Positions 17,108-25,720 of a DNA stretch of 64,000 nucleotides are shown here, one piece after another. The DNA comes from Mycolicibacterium peregrinum. GTDB lineage: Bacteria > Actinomycetota > Actinomycetes > Mycobacteriales > Mycobacteriaceae. Both the position numbers and the translations under genes were made by a program. The stretch lies in the NCBI RefSeq assembly GCF_001665785.1, contig NZ_LZSO01000036.1:62001-126000 (forward strand). The letters run 5' to 3'. Below the pieces are notes generated by a model. The model ran no database searches and was not told the origin of the DNA. It worked only from the letters and a program-made list of their open reading frames with translations. Numbering within the stretch: the stretch's first letter is position 1; every line of letters starts with the position of its first letter.

Positions 17108-19246
17108 TCAATCTGATTCGGCCTGCAGTACCAGGACGGCGCGCGCATCCACACTGACCGTGTTGCCGGCCGGGGCGGCATCGCGCGTGGAGTTTGCCGA
17201 CGTGCTGATCGCGGGAACCCAGCGGGCGCCGAATTGCTCCGGTGGTAACGAGAACTCGATGGGCTCGTAGTGCGCGTTGAAGCACAACAGGAACGAGTCG
17301 TCCACCACCCGCTGGCCTCGGACATCCGGGTCGGCGATGCCCTGACCGTTCAGGTACACGGCAACCGACTTGGCGTACCCCGTCTCCCAGTCCTCGGCGG
17401 ACATGTCGGAGCCGTCAGGGGCGAACCAGGCGATGTCGGGCAGTGCGGCCGCGCCCGCCTCCCGTACCGGTCGGCCGTCGAAGAACCTGCGGCGCCGGAA
17501 CACAGGGTGCGCCGCGCGCAGCGCCGACACCGACCGCGTGAACTCGATCAGGTCGAGATCGGCTGTGGCCCAGTCGATCCAGGAGATCTCGTTGTCCTGG
17601 CAGTAGACGTTGTTGTTCCCGTGCTGGGTGCGGCCCAGCTCGTCGCCGTGGGAGAGCATCGGAACGCCCTGGGACAGCAGCAGGGTGGCCAGGAAGTTGC
17701 GTTGCTGTTGGGCGCGCAGGTTGTTGACCGCAGGATCGTCGGACGGACCTTCGGCCCCGCAGTTCCACGACTTGTTGTTGCTCTCGCCGTCGCGGTTGTC
17801 CTCGCCGTTGGCCTGATTGTGTTTTTCGTTGTAGGACACCAGATCACGCAGTGTGAACCCGTCGTGTGCGGTGACGAAGTTGATCGAGGCGAACGGGCGA
17901 CGGCCGGTCTGCTCGTAGAGATCGGCCGACCCGGTCAGCCGGTAGGCGAACTCGTCGAGGGTGGCCGGCTCGCCCCGCCAATAGTCCCGCACGGTGTCGC
18001 GGAACTTGCCGTTCCACTCGGTCCACTGCGGCGGGAAGTTGCCCACCTGATAACCGCCAGGTCCGACGTCCCACGGCTCGGCGATCAGCTTGACCTGGCT
18101 GACGATCGGATCCTGTTGCACCAGCTCGAAAAACGCGCTCAGCCGGTCAACGTCATAGAACTCGCGGGCCAGCGTGGCGGCGAGGTCGAAACGGAATCCG
18201 TCGACATGCATCTCCGTCACCCAGTACCGCAACGAGTCCATGATGAGCTGCAACGAGTGGGGATGACCGACGTTGAGGCTGTTGCCGGTACCGGTGTAGT
18301 CCATGTAGTACTGCTTGTCGTCGTCCACCAGCCGGTAGTAGGCAGCATTGTCGATACCGCGCATCGACAGTGTCGGCCCCAGGTGGTTGCCCTCGGCGGT
18401 GTGGTTGTAGACGACGTCGAGGATCACTTCGATGCCGTTGGCGTGCAGTTCACGCACCATGGCCTTGAACTCCTGCACGTGACCGCCCGGGGTGCCTGCG
18501 GAACTGTAGCGCGGGTCCGGCGCCAGGAACCCGATCGTGTTGTAGCCCCAGTAATTCGACAGGCCTTTGTCGACCAGGGTGGAGTCATCCACGAAGTGGT
18601 GCACCGGCATCAGCTCGACGGCGTTGACCCCCAACGCTTTCAGATGCTCGACGATCGCGGGGTGGGCAACGCCGGCGTAGGTTCCGCGCAGCTGCTCAGG
18701 GATGTCCGGGTGGGTCTGGGTGAGGCCCTTGACGTGGGCCTCGTAGATGACGGTGTCGGCGTACTCATGGCTGGGTGGGTGGTCGACGCCCCAGTCGAAA
18801 TACGGATTGATCACCACGGCTTTCGGGATGTGGGCCGCCGAATCGTCGTCGTTGCGGGTATCAGGATCATCGAAGTTGTAGGAGAAGAGTGGCTGGCCCC
18901 AGTCGAAGGCACCTTCGATGGCCTTGGCATACGGGTCGAGCACGAGCTTGTTCGGGTTGCAGCGGTGCCCGGCCGCCGGATCGTACGGGCCGTGCACCCG
19001 GTAGCCGTAGCGCTGGCCGGGCTCGATGCCGGGAACGAAACCGTGCCAGACGAATCCGTCTACCTCGGGAAGAGTCAGCCGGGTCTCGTTGCCCTCGGCG
19101 TCGAACAGGCACAGCTCGACCCGGTCGGCGACCTCACTGAACAACGCGAAATTGGTGCCCGAGCCGTCGTAGGTGGCACCCAGCGGGTACGCCTTGCCCC
19201 GCCACATTTCCAGCTCACTCGGTTCAGCTCGATCCGCGACAGTCAC
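17108..19246 (-). CDS. glgX: Glycogen debranching enzyme GlgX/TreX-type
   Basis: 712 residues of GH13 (subfamily 11): N-terminal CBM48-like beta domain ('YPLGATYDGSGTNFALFSEVADRVELCLFD' region, residues ~20-50), then the (beta/alpha)8 barrel with nucleophile D354 in 'GFRFDLAATL', acid/base E390 in 'LIAEPWDVG' and D462 in 'TAHDGFTL', and a C-terminal beta domain. It hydrolyses alpha-1,6 branches of glycogen. GTG start. It stands alone, not in a treXYZ operon, so it may be a second copy beside a TreX elsewhere; treS-mak 8 kb away point to shared alpha-glucan metabolism. The 667-residue ORF on the opposite strand is an artefact. Confidence 0.92.
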   Translation of the reverse strand: MTVADRAEPSELEMWRGKAYPLGATYDGSGTNFALFSEVADRVELCLFDAEGNETRLTLPEVDGFVWHGFVPGIEPGQRYGYRVHGPYDPAAGHRCNPNKLVLDPYAKAIEGAFDWGQPLFSYNFDDPDTRNDDDSAAHIPKAVVINPYFDWGVDHPPSHEYADTVIYEAHVKGLTQTHPDIPEQLRGTYAGVAHPAIVEHLKALGVNAVELMPVHHFVDDSTLVDKGLSNYWGYNTIGFLAPDPRYSSAGTPGGHVQEFKAMVRELHANGIEVILDVVYNHTAEGNHLGPTLSMRGIDNAAYYRLVDDDKQYYMDYTGTGNSLNVGHPHSLQLIMDSLRYWVTEMHVDGFRFDLAATLAREFYDVDRLSAFFELVQQDPIVSQVKLIAEPWDVGPGGYQVGNFPPQWTEWNGKFRDTVRDYWRGEPATLDEFAYRLTGSADLYEQTGRRPFASINFVTAHDGFTLRDLVSYNEKHNQANGEDNRDGESNNKSWNCGAEGPSDDPAVNNLRAQQQRNFLATLLLSQGVPMLSHGDELGRTQHGNNNVYCQDNEISWIDWATADLDLIEFTRSVSALRAAHPVFRRRRFFDGRPVREAGAAALPDIAWFAPDGSDMSAEDWETGYAKSVAVYLNGQGIADPDVRGQRVVDDSFLLCFNAHYEPIEFSLPPEQFGARWVPAISTSANSTRDAAPAGNTVSVDARAVLVLQAESD

Positions 19247-19326
19247 AAATCGACCATACGGGCCCGAGCCTGATCCGGCCGTGAGAATGTACGGCGGGAA
19301 CGTGCCGCAACCGAGGGGAGTAGGCC

Positions 19327-20142
19327 GTGGCCATCGACCCTGAGCTGCCCAGTTACCGCACTCTTCGGATTAAACGTCAAGACGCTGTCGGCATCATCAC
19401 GCTGGACCGTCCGCAGCAGCGCAATGCCTTCGGCGGCGGGATGCGCGAGGAGCTGGCCGAGGCCTATCTGCATTGCGACGCCGACGACGCCATCCGGGTG
19501 ATCGTGCTGACCGGGGCCCCACCCGCGTTCTGCGCCGGTGCGGATCTCGGCGCGGGGGAGCAGACCTTCACCGAACCGGGACAGGAATTCAGCGCCGCCG
19601 GCCTGGCCGTACCGGCCTGGACCCTCGGCAAGCCGGTGATCGCGGCCGTCAACGGACATGCCATCGGCATCGGCCTGACGATCGCATTGCAGTGCGACAT
19701 CAGGTTTTTCGCCGCCGATGCCCGGTACGGCGTGGTACAGGCCCGGCGCGGCATGGTCGGCGACGCCTACTCACACTGGGTGCTTCCCCGGCTGGTGGGT
19801 CTGGCGAATGCCGCAGAGATCCTGCTGACCGGAGCCACATTCGACGGACATCGCGCCGTCGAACTCGGTCTGGGTAGCCGGGTGCTGCCGGCGGAGCACG
19901 TGCTGCCTGCCGCACTGGAACTCGCACACGACATCGCGGTCAACACCGCGCCGATGTCGGTCGCGGCCAGCAAGCGGCTGCTGTGGGATTCATATGACCT
20001 CGACCGCGCGGGTGTCGGCGCCCGGGAGACCGAGATTCACCTGCAGTTGATGGCGCACGATGACGCGCGCGAAGGCGTACGTGCCTACGTCGAGCGCCGG
20101 GATCCGCGCTGGTCGGGCCGGCCCGTCGATCCGACTAGATGA
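19327..20142 (+). CDS. Enoyl-CoA hydratase/isomerase-family protein (crotonase fold) with altered active site
   Basis: 271 residues. The first oxyanion-hole strand 'FCAGADLGAG' and the second 'AAVNGHAIGIGLTIALQCDIRF' are present. However, where hydratases carry the two catalytic glutamates ('PE...G...GTQRL') this protein reads 'VVQARRGMVGDAYSHWVLPRL', lacking both. It may be an isomerase, hydrolase or other crotonase activity. GTG start preceded by GAGGGGAG. It is divergent from glgX and its last 8 bp overlap the convergent pncA. Confidence 0.82.
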   Translation: MAIDPELPSYRTLRIKRQDAVGIITLDRPQQRNAFGGGMREELAEAYLHCDADDAIRVIVLTGAPPAFCAGADLGAGEQTFTEPGQEFSAAGLAVPAWTLGKPVIAAVNGHAIGIGLTIALQCDIRFFAADARYGVVQARRGMVGDAYSHWVLPRLVGLANAAEILLTGATFDGHRAVELGLGSRVLPAEHVLPAALELAHDIAVNTAPMSVAASKRLLWDSYDLDRAGVGARETEIHLQLMAHDDAREGVRAYVERRDPRWSGRPVDPTR

Positions 20143-20695
20143 CTTCCACTCCGGCGCTGCGAAGTTCATCGATTGCCGCAGTGCTGCTCTCGGGTGCCAC
20201 GCCCGCGGTCAGGCCGGTGAGCACGCGGGTGTGCAGCCCCGCCCTGGCCGCGTCGGCGGCGGTGGCCGCGACGCAGTAGTCGGTGGCGATGCCCACCACG
20301 TCCACCGCCTCGACGCCCCGCCCGGCCAGCCAGTCCGCCAGCGGCGTCCCCGAAGAGTCGACGCCCTCGAAGCCGCTGTAGGCAGCCGAGTGGTGCCCCT
20401 TCTCGAACACGGCCTCGACCGCGGCCGGATCGAAATCGGGGTGGAATGCCGCACCGGGGGTACCGGCCACGCAGTGCCGCGGCCACGACGTCCGGTAGTC
20501 GGGGGTGTCGGAAAAGTGGTCGCCCGGGTCGATGTGGAAATCCTTGGTGGCGACCACGTGGTCGTATCCGTGGTCGGTGGCGAGCAGTGCGGTGATGTCC
20601 CGCGCCACCGCCGACCCACCGGTGACCGCCAGCGAGCCGCCCTCACAGAAATCGTTCTGCACGTCGACGACGATGAGTGCGCGGGACGTGTGCAT
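20135..20695 (-). CDS. pncA: Nicotinamidase/pyrazinamidase
   Basis: 186 residues, the exact size of mycobacterial PncA. It hydrolyses nicotinamide to nicotinate for NAD salvage and converts pyrazinamide to pyrazinoic acid. The triad D11, K99, C141 and metal ligands D52, H54, H60 and H74 are all visible ('VVDVQNDFC', 'KDFHIDPGDHF', 'GIATDYCV'). The motif before the catalytic Cys reads TDYC where many have TDHC. It sits 10 bp downstream of the membrane-protein operon end, so could be read through from it. Confidence 0.93.
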   Translation of the reverse strand: MHTSRALIVVDVQNDFCEGGSLAVTGGSAVARDITALLATDHGYDHVVATKDFHIDPGDHFSDTPDYRTSWPRHCVAGTPGAAFHPDFDPAAVEAVFEKGHHSAAYSGFEGVDSSGTPLADWLAGRGVEAVDVVGIATDYCVAATAADAARAGLHTRVLTGLTAGVAPESSTAAIDELRSAGVEVI

Positions 20696-20705
20696 GATCC
20701 CGACG

Positions 20706-21989
20706 CTACCCGCCGAACAGCAGATAAAGACCGGTGAAGGTGTAGCCGACCATCACCAGCATCGTCGCGAGTTGACCGGTCAACTGGTGCCGCTTCGGCA
20801 GCAGGCGCAGGGCCCGGTCATGCGCTGCGATCACCCCGGCCACGTGACCGGCGAGCACGAAGCCGACCTTGAGGGTGGCCAACAGCGTCGGGTGACCGGA
20901 CAGGAAGTAGCTGACCTGCACATCGTGGAGCCCGAACAGCAGGATCACCGTCTGCTGGCCGCGCTCGACCAGATATGACAGGTAGTGCGCGAACACGTAA
21001 CCGATGACGATCGGGACCAACGAGTGCGCCATCAGCCCGGGTAATTGGCGGCGCAGTCTGCGGTCGACCCCGCCGGTGGTGCGGGTGGCCACCCAGAACG
21101 TGACCGCCACCGTGGCGGCGAACACCAGCAGGCCCACGGTCCGGATCAGGCTGGAGCCCAGCGGCGATCCCGAATGCGCGTCGACGAAGTTGCGCCACTG
21201 CGGCATCGCCGAGAAGCTGTCGAACGCCGTGGATCCCAGGAGCACCGCCAGCACGGCGACCAGTCCCGGCCGCACCGTCAGCGACGGCAGGTGATCGAAC
21301 GGGTTGCCCAACACGAACCGGCCGTCGTGGCGGCGCACCGGCGAAAGCTTCGACGCCACCGTGCTGTACACCTCGAACGGGTCGGCGCTCTCCAGCCAGC
21401 GCGGACCGCAGCACAATGCCCCGGCGAGCGTCACCGCCAGGTAGACCACCAGCCAGATACGAATGGCTGCAACAGATCCCGGGTCCGGGCTGGCCAATTC
21501 CAGCCATACGAACGCGAACAACCCCGCGGCGGCGGGCCAGTAGCCGAGCCGCTCGGGGTAGCTGCGGTGACGAGCCGGTAGGAACCGGAACACCGTGCGG
21601 ACCGGAGAGATGAGCCGCCACACCGGGCCCAACAGCACCGAGGCTGCGACCAACCCAACCCACAGCAGGACATAGAAGACACCCGGCAGCGGATTGGCGC
21701 CCGCCGGCCGGGCGAAGCCGGTGTAGGCCACCCACCCGGCGAGGGCGAGCGCGAGCAGGCCCACCACCCAGCGCGTCATGGCGGCGTCGACGGCCGTCGT
21801 CACCCAGGACGGCAGAGGCAGGCCGGGCTTGCCCGGATCGAATCGGGGCCGACGCCAGGCCAGTGCCACCACCGCGAAGGTGAACGTCAGCGTCCACGCC
21901 GCGCCGATCAGCGCATAGGTGTACGGAATCGGGAGATCGGTCGAACCGCCCAGGCCATGGGCCAGTACCGCGGTCGACCCGGACGTCAC
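20706..21989 (-). CDS. Polytopic membrane protein of unknown function (last gene of coupled operon)
   Basis: 427 residues with roughly ten hydrophobic helices and several interfacial His (for example 'HDVQVSYFLSGHPTLLATLKVGF' region and 'LAGHVAGVIAAHDRAL' near the C terminus). A cytoplasmic or periplasmic loop near 200-235 holds 'CCGPRWLESADPFEVYSTVASKL'. No transporter motif is recognised; related actinobacterial proteins carry the name 'fenitrothion hydrolase' in databases, which I regard as unsupported here. The start overlaps the stop of the cupredoxin-like lipoprotein by 4 bp. Conserved His in membrane segments would fit metal or heme handling; that is inference. Confidence 0.7.
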   Translation of the reverse strand: MTSGSTAVLAHGLGGSTDLPIPYTYALIGAAWTLTFTFAVVALAWRRPRFDPGKPGLPLPSWVTTAVDAAMTRWVVGLLALALAGWVAYTGFARPAGANPLPGVFYVLLWVGLVAASVLLGPVWRLISPVRTVFRFLPARHRSYPERLGYWPAAAGLFAFVWLELASPDPGSVAAIRIWLVVYLAVTLAGALCCGPRWLESADPFEVYSTVASKLSPVRRHDGRFVLGNPFDHLPSLTVRPGLVAVLAVLLGSTAFDSFSAMPQWRNFVDAHSGSPLGSSLIRTVGLLVFAATVAVTFWVATRTTGGVDRRLRRQLPGLMAHSLVPIVIGYVFAHYLSYLVERGQQTVILLFGLHDVQVSYFLSGHPTLLATLKVGFVLAGHVAGVIAAHDRALRLLPKRHQLTGQLATMLVMVGYTFTGLYLLFGG

Positions 21990-22426
21990 TGCTGTACTTG
22001 CACGCTGGCGATCGTGCGGTTCAGCTGGTGCAGTTCGATGTCGACCGTGCCGGGCACGTCGACGGTGAACTGGAACTGCTGACCGTTGCGGGCCTCGATC
22101 TTGAAGCTGTGCTCGGGGTTGGAGTGCACGTGCAGCTCATCGGCGGCGTCGCTGTTGACCCGCACCACGATCGGCTCGCCGACCTTGCCCTGCACCCGCT
22201 CGTTGGTCGGGGTGACCTCACCGCCCTTGATGGTGACGTCGATCAGCAGCCGGGCGGGTGCCTGCTGCTCGTTGGTCATGTCCGACGGGTTCACCGTGGT
22301 GACCGACGGAGTGGCCGAACCGGCTGAGCCGTCGGTCTTCTCGGACCCGCCGGAGCCGCCACAACCGGCCGTCACCAGGGCGAGGGCGGACGCCAGGACG
22401 ATGACACTGCTTTTGAGGTTGATCAC
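21986..22426 (-). CDS. Cupredoxin-like lipoprotein (EfeO/Cupredoxin_1 type)
   Basis: 146 residues with a lipobox at 'LVTAGCGG' (Cys near residue 22), so membrane-anchored outside the cell. After a Ser/Thr/Gly linker, residues ~60-146 form a beta-sandwich like the cupredoxin domain: 'EPIVVRVNSDAADELHVHS', 'EHSFKIEARNGQQFQFTVDVPG', 'VDIELHQ'. Several His sit where metal ligands would be (H-V-H, H-S-F, H-Q) but no Cys ligand is present, so a classic type 1 copper site is not expected. GTG start inside a GTGA overlap with the upstream 53-residue gene; its stop overlaps the next gene by 4 bp. Confidence 0.75.
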   Translation of the reverse strand: MINLKSSVIVLASALALVTAGCGGSGGSEKTDGSAGSATPSVTTVNPSDMTNEQQAPARLLIDVTIKGGEVTPTNERVQGKVGEPIVVRVNSDAADELHVHSNPEHSFKIEARNGQQFQFTVDVPGTVDIELHQLNRTIASVQVQQ

Positions 22427-22584
22427 GGTGAACCATCTTCGCCTGAGGCGTCCGTATCTTCATCTCCAACGTCGCCGCGGCGCCTGTCCCGCATGGCCAC
22501 GTACACCACGACGCCCACCACGACCACGGCCGGCGCGAACGCCGGCAATGCCAGCAGCAGCGTGTGGTCGGCCTGATACGTCAT
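22423..22584 (-). CDS. 53-residue single-helix membrane protein in the coupled operon
   Basis: A short ORF that fits the gap exactly. Its ATG overlaps the TGA of the 610-residue membrane protein (ATGA) and its TGA overlaps the GTG of the lipoprotein (GTGA). It encodes a short polar start, one hydrophobic helix at about residues 9-31 rich in Val/Ala, a basic 'RDRRR' stop-transfer, then an acidic Gly/Asp/Glu tail. The architecture resembles small accessory subunits of membrane complexes (CcoQ/CydX-like in size only). Double 4-bp overlap on both sides is strong evidence that it is translated. Confidence 0.75.
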   Translation of the reverse strand: MTYQADHTLLLALPAFAPAVVVVGVVVYVAMRDRRRGDVGDEDTDASGEDGSP

Positions 22585-24413
22585 GTGAGCCCGGCGGGTT
22601 CACGGCCCGCGGCCAGCTCCCTGGCGTTGATCCGGCCCGCACCCCAGGTCAGCCCGGCGATCAGGATCAGCGTGCACACCAGGACAACCAGCGAAGCCGC
22701 GTTGTACAACCAGGACGGATGATCGAGATTGCGTTCGCGCTGCAGAATCTCGATCTCCTGCACGAACTGCCGGTTGCTGGAGGCGAGTGCCGGGGTTTCG
22801 GGGGCACCGATGCCCGGGTCGGCGGGCAGGAAGATCGGGACGCCGGCCATGGTGGTTCCGTCCTGCACCCGCAGGAGGGTCTTCCATTTCCCGGATACCG
22901 GGATGGGCTGTGTCGAGCGGTAGTGGCCCGGGCCCACCTGCTCCAGCCGGTTGATCATCAGGCCCCGATCGTTGGCCAGACCGCCCTGCCACGCCAGGAT
23001 CGACACCCACTCCGGGTTGTCGCTGATCAGCCCGGCCGGGGTGATCTCGACATCGGCCGAGGCCATGCGTTGTCCGTTCTGGGCCGGGAGATCAGTCAAA
23101 GTGATGGTGGCAGTGGCATTTTGCGGAACCTCGGTGCGCAAACCGTTGGCCACCGCGCCGCCGATCACCAGGACGGTGAGCGCGACGATGGAGATTCCCA
23201 CCGCCGGCCGGGGTAACGGCTGCCCGGTGAGGACCAGAGCCAGCAGCGCGCCGCACAGGCCCATCGCCACGGCGACCGGGATCGCCATGGCCAGCGCCTC
23301 GCCCCACATGCTGGTGGGCCACGGATAGTGGTAGACCGCGCCGATCCACAACGATTCCAGCCAGAGTCCGACGGTGGCCACACCGAGACCGGCCACCGCG
23401 CCGAACAGGATGGGGCGCTTGACAAGTGGGGTCAGCGCGATGAGTTCGACCACCAGTGCCGGGCCCAGATAGAGCGCGAACCAACTGATCGGCGCTCCCA
23501 GGATCGGGCCGACGATGAAGGCCACGGCGCCACGCAATGCGATCGCGAATGCGGCGGCGATCAGCGCGGCGCCCGGGCCGAGGACCAGGCGCGCCGCGAC
23601 CGCGGCAAAGGCCGCCGCGGCAGCGATCATCATCGGCTGCAGCACCAGGCGGAACTGCTCGACGCCGAAGTCGTATTCGATCTGGAACACCGAGAGCCCG
23701 ATGAACAGGCCGCCGAAGGACAGGAAGTAGAGGAACTTGTTGAACTTGCTGTCCTCGGCCATGCCGTCGGGGCCCATGGCCACCCGGCCCTCGTGTTCCA
23801 GCAACAGCACGGCTATCAGAGACAACCCCGCCCCGCCGATGAGCATCAAATGGGTTGGGCCCCAAAGGGTGACGTCCTGCCCGAAGATTCGGTGCCAGAT
23901 GTCGTCGAGCGGGAAGCCGATGAGGGCGTACAGCCCGCACAGCGCCATCAGCACACCGCCGACCGGGGCGTACCAGGTGCGGGTGATCCGGATTGCGGCC
24001 GGACCGGGCTTGTCGTACGGCAGCACGATGGCCATCGATCCGGCGATGAACAGCAGGAACAGGCCGATCAGGATGAAATAGTGCGCTGGATTGGCCAGCG
24101 GGCCGGCATCGCGCCCCTTGCCGATGTGCAGGCTGACGTCCCAGATGAAACCGAACAGCGCGCAGATGATGGTCGCCGTGAACAGGAACACCTGCAGCGC
24201 CACCCACGGCGGCCGGTGAAACTTGCCGCCCAGCCATTCGGCGAAGTTGTTCAGCCAGGTGATACGCCGGTTGCGGTGCAGGTAGCCGATCCACAGAAGC
24301 GCGACCGTGACGATCAGGGCGACCACCGACATTCCGATCACCTGATCGAGTGCGGCACCACCGCCCTCTGTCCCGGCGGCCGCGGTGAGCGTGACGTCCG
24401 ATGGGCCCATCAT
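22581..24413 (-). CDS. Large polytopic membrane protein with extracytoplasmic FixH/YtkA-like region
   Basis: 610 residues, about 12 hydrophobic helices in the first ~415 residues, then a ~150-residue soluble region and a final helix (~577-597). The soluble part ('VEITPAGLISDNPEW', 'GPGHYRSTQPIPVSGKWKTLLRVQDG') reads like FixH/YtkA/CopC-type beta domains found in copper or cytochrome-oxidase assembly proteins. Membrane segments hold paired acidic/His residues ('FIWDVSLHIGKGRD', 'DDIWHRIFG', 'GPTHLML') that could bind metal. It leads a four-gene coupled operon. No named family is recognised; metal or redox cofactor handling in the envelope is the best guess. Confidence 0.72.
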   Translation of the reverse strand: MMGPSDVTLTAAAGTEGGGAALDQVIGMSVVALIVTVALLWIGYLHRNRRITWLNNFAEWLGGKFHRPPWVALQVFLFTATIICALFGFIWDVSLHIGKGRDAGPLANPAHYFILIGLFLLFIAGSMAIVLPYDKPGPAAIRITRTWYAPVGGVLMALCGLYALIGFPLDDIWHRIFGQDVTLWGPTHLMLIGGAGLSLIAVLLLEHEGRVAMGPDGMAEDSKFNKFLYFLSFGGLFIGLSVFQIEYDFGVEQFRLVLQPMMIAAAAAFAAVAARLVLGPGAALIAAAFAIALRGAVAFIVGPILGAPISWFALYLGPALVVELIALTPLVKRPILFGAVAGLGVATVGLWLESLWIGAVYHYPWPTSMWGEALAMAIPVAVAMGLCGALLALVLTGQPLPRPAVGISIVALTVLVIGGAVANGLRTEVPQNATATITLTDLPAQNGQRMASADVEITPAGLISDNPEWVSILAWQGGLANDRGLMINRLEQVGPGHYRSTQPIPVSGKWKTLLRVQDGTTMAGVPIFLPADPGIGAPETPALASSNRQFVQEIEILQRERNLDHPSWLYNAASLVVLVCTLILIAGLTWGAGRINARELAAGREPAGLT

Positions 24414-24500
24414 GACCTCCGGTCAGCTGACATTGGTGTCGGTGTCAGATGTTGCCAGAACCAGACGGTCGCAAACAGACGTTCCGTCAGTCCTGCGCCG

Positions 24501-25295
24501 TCAGCTCCATGCCGTGACAGGACGAGCCATCCGTTCACCGTCGACGAATACGTCGACCCGCTCGTCGAAGAAGCAGATGTAGTCGCGGACCGGCACCGCA
24601 TCGATCAGCGGTTCGTGATAGGCCCAGGCGACATCGGCAGGTCCGCCGGGCAGCGAATAGTAGGTGGCTCGGCCTTTGTACGCGCAGTAGGTGACGGTGT
24701 TGCTGACGTCGAGGACAGCCGTAACGTCTTCGCGGGGAAGGTAGTGGCGGGTGGGCAGTCCCGTCTCGAATAGCAGCATGGGACTGCAGGATTCGGCCAG
24801 CACCTTCCCGTCGAGTTCGATGCGGATACGTCGGCGGCTGCGCCGGATGTCTATCCGGTGGAACGGATCGTGCGGGTGCGCGACGATCGGCTCATCCTCT
24901 TCACGCCACTCGAACGTCGCGAAGTCCAGGATCACGTAGTCGGTCAGCTCCGGGTCGTACGGCTGGAACGCCGCGGCGGCACCGGTCTCCTCGCCGGCGA
25001 TGACGTCGAACGCCGTGCCCGGACAGGTGTGCGCGGTGAACGGCACCGACGGATCGAGGAAGCCGGGGATCTCGTCATCCCCGACATCCCCGCCGGCCGG
25101 AACGAGTTGCGCCGTCAACGCAGAGCGCGGCACCGCATATGTCGGGACCACCCGCCGTGGCTCCCAGACCAGCACGGCTTGGCCGGTGTCGGCCACCGGC
25201 TCACCGCCGAGACAGACCCGAATTCGCTTGGGCGTTGGCTGATATCGCAGAGCGCCCAACTCGCTGCCGAGCAGGTCCGCTACTTTCACTGCCAT
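24501..25295 (-). CDS. Tandem DUF427-domain protein
   Basis: 264 residues holding two copies of the DUF427 beta-barrel: residues ~20-115 (weaker, 'RVCLGGEPVADTGQAVLVWEPRRVVPTYAVP') and ~145-250 (canonical, 'LPTRHYLPREDVTAVLD' then 'TYCAYKGRATYYSL' and 'DVAWAYHEPL'). The C-Y-K-G-x-A-x-Y-Y motif is the family hallmark. Function of DUF427 is unknown; small cytoplasmic proteins common in actinobacteria. It lies 87 bp upstream of the membrane operon on the same strand. A single-domain DUF427 gene occurs at 40.6 kb. Confidence 0.88.
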   Translation of the reverse strand: MAVKVADLLGSELGALRYQPTPKRIRVCLGGEPVADTGQAVLVWEPRRVVPTYAVPRSALTAQLVPAGGDVGDDEIPGFLDPSVPFTAHTCPGTAFDVIAGEETGAAAAFQPYDPELTDYVILDFATFEWREEDEPIVAHPHDPFHRIDIRRSRRRIRIELDGKVLAESCSPMLLFETGLPTRHYLPREDVTAVLDVSNTVTYCAYKGRATYYSLPGGPADVAWAYHEPLIDAVPVRDYICFFDERVDVFVDGERMARPVTAWS

Positions 25296-25331
25296 CGCAT
25301 CATTATCGGCGCCGACGGCGGTGGCTGTCTG

Positions 25332-25625
25332 CTACTTGACGTCGACGTAAACCGTGCGCTGCGTGACCGCGCTGAGCGTGTCGGTGCGGCTGAAGTTGGG
25401 GCCCGGGCGCACGGCGACGACGGACGCCTGATCCAGTGGTGACGAACCCACGCGGTTGACGATCACTGTGTAACCCTGCGATTGCAGCTCTTTGATGGTC
25501 TGCTGGGCATTGCTGGGGCCGTTGGGCGCGGCCGAGGCCACCCCCGCCGAACCGAGGATCGCCGCCGCCACCGCAACGCCCAGCGCCGCGGCGACGATCC
25601 GAGAGTTTCCGATGGTGTTTCGCAC
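25332..25625 (-). CDS. Small secreted mycobacterial protein
   Basis: 97 residues with a Sec signal peptide (basic start, hydrophobic 11-25, cleavage after 'GVASAA', about residue 33). The mature part of ~64 residues has no Cys: 'QQTIKELQSQGYTVIVNRVGSSPLD' then 'ASVVAVRPGPNF', ending in beta-like 'QRTVYVDVK'. Such short exported proteins are common in mycobacteria and of unknown role. GTG start preceded by AAGGA at 7-8 nt. About 65-95 bp upstream lies an element nearly identical to one upstream of another small secreted-protein gene at 36.9 kb. Confidence 0.75.
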   Translation of the reverse strand: MRNTIGNSRIVAAALGVAVAAAILGSAGVASAAPNGPSNAQQTIKELQSQGYTVIVNRVGSSPLDQASVVAVRPGPNFSRTDTLSAVTQRTVYVDVK

Positions 25626-25690
25626 TGGAGTGTCCTTACTTCCGATAGTCGCTTACGCTGCCGTGTACCGGTAAGAACCGGCAGTTCAGA

Positions 25691-25720
25691 CGCTTTAATT
25701 CCGATGGCAGAAATTGATCG
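25691..25720. promoter_or_regulatory. Conserved upstream element, copy 1
   Basis: The block TGGCAGAAATTGATCG with TTCCGA before it recurs with two mismatches in 22 bases at 36984-37005. Both copies lie about 65-95 bp upstream of a minus-strand gene for a small secreted protein. This copy also covers the proposed ATG at 25704 of the divergent gene. The shared spacing and orientation suggest a regulatory site rather than coding conservation. Confidence 0.5.

Noticed and set aside
17270..19273. 667-codon open frame opposite glgX
   Set aside because: It is an antisense shadow of a high-GC gene: composition is low-complexity for a protein, no domain is seen, and glgX on the other strand has all catalytic motifs.
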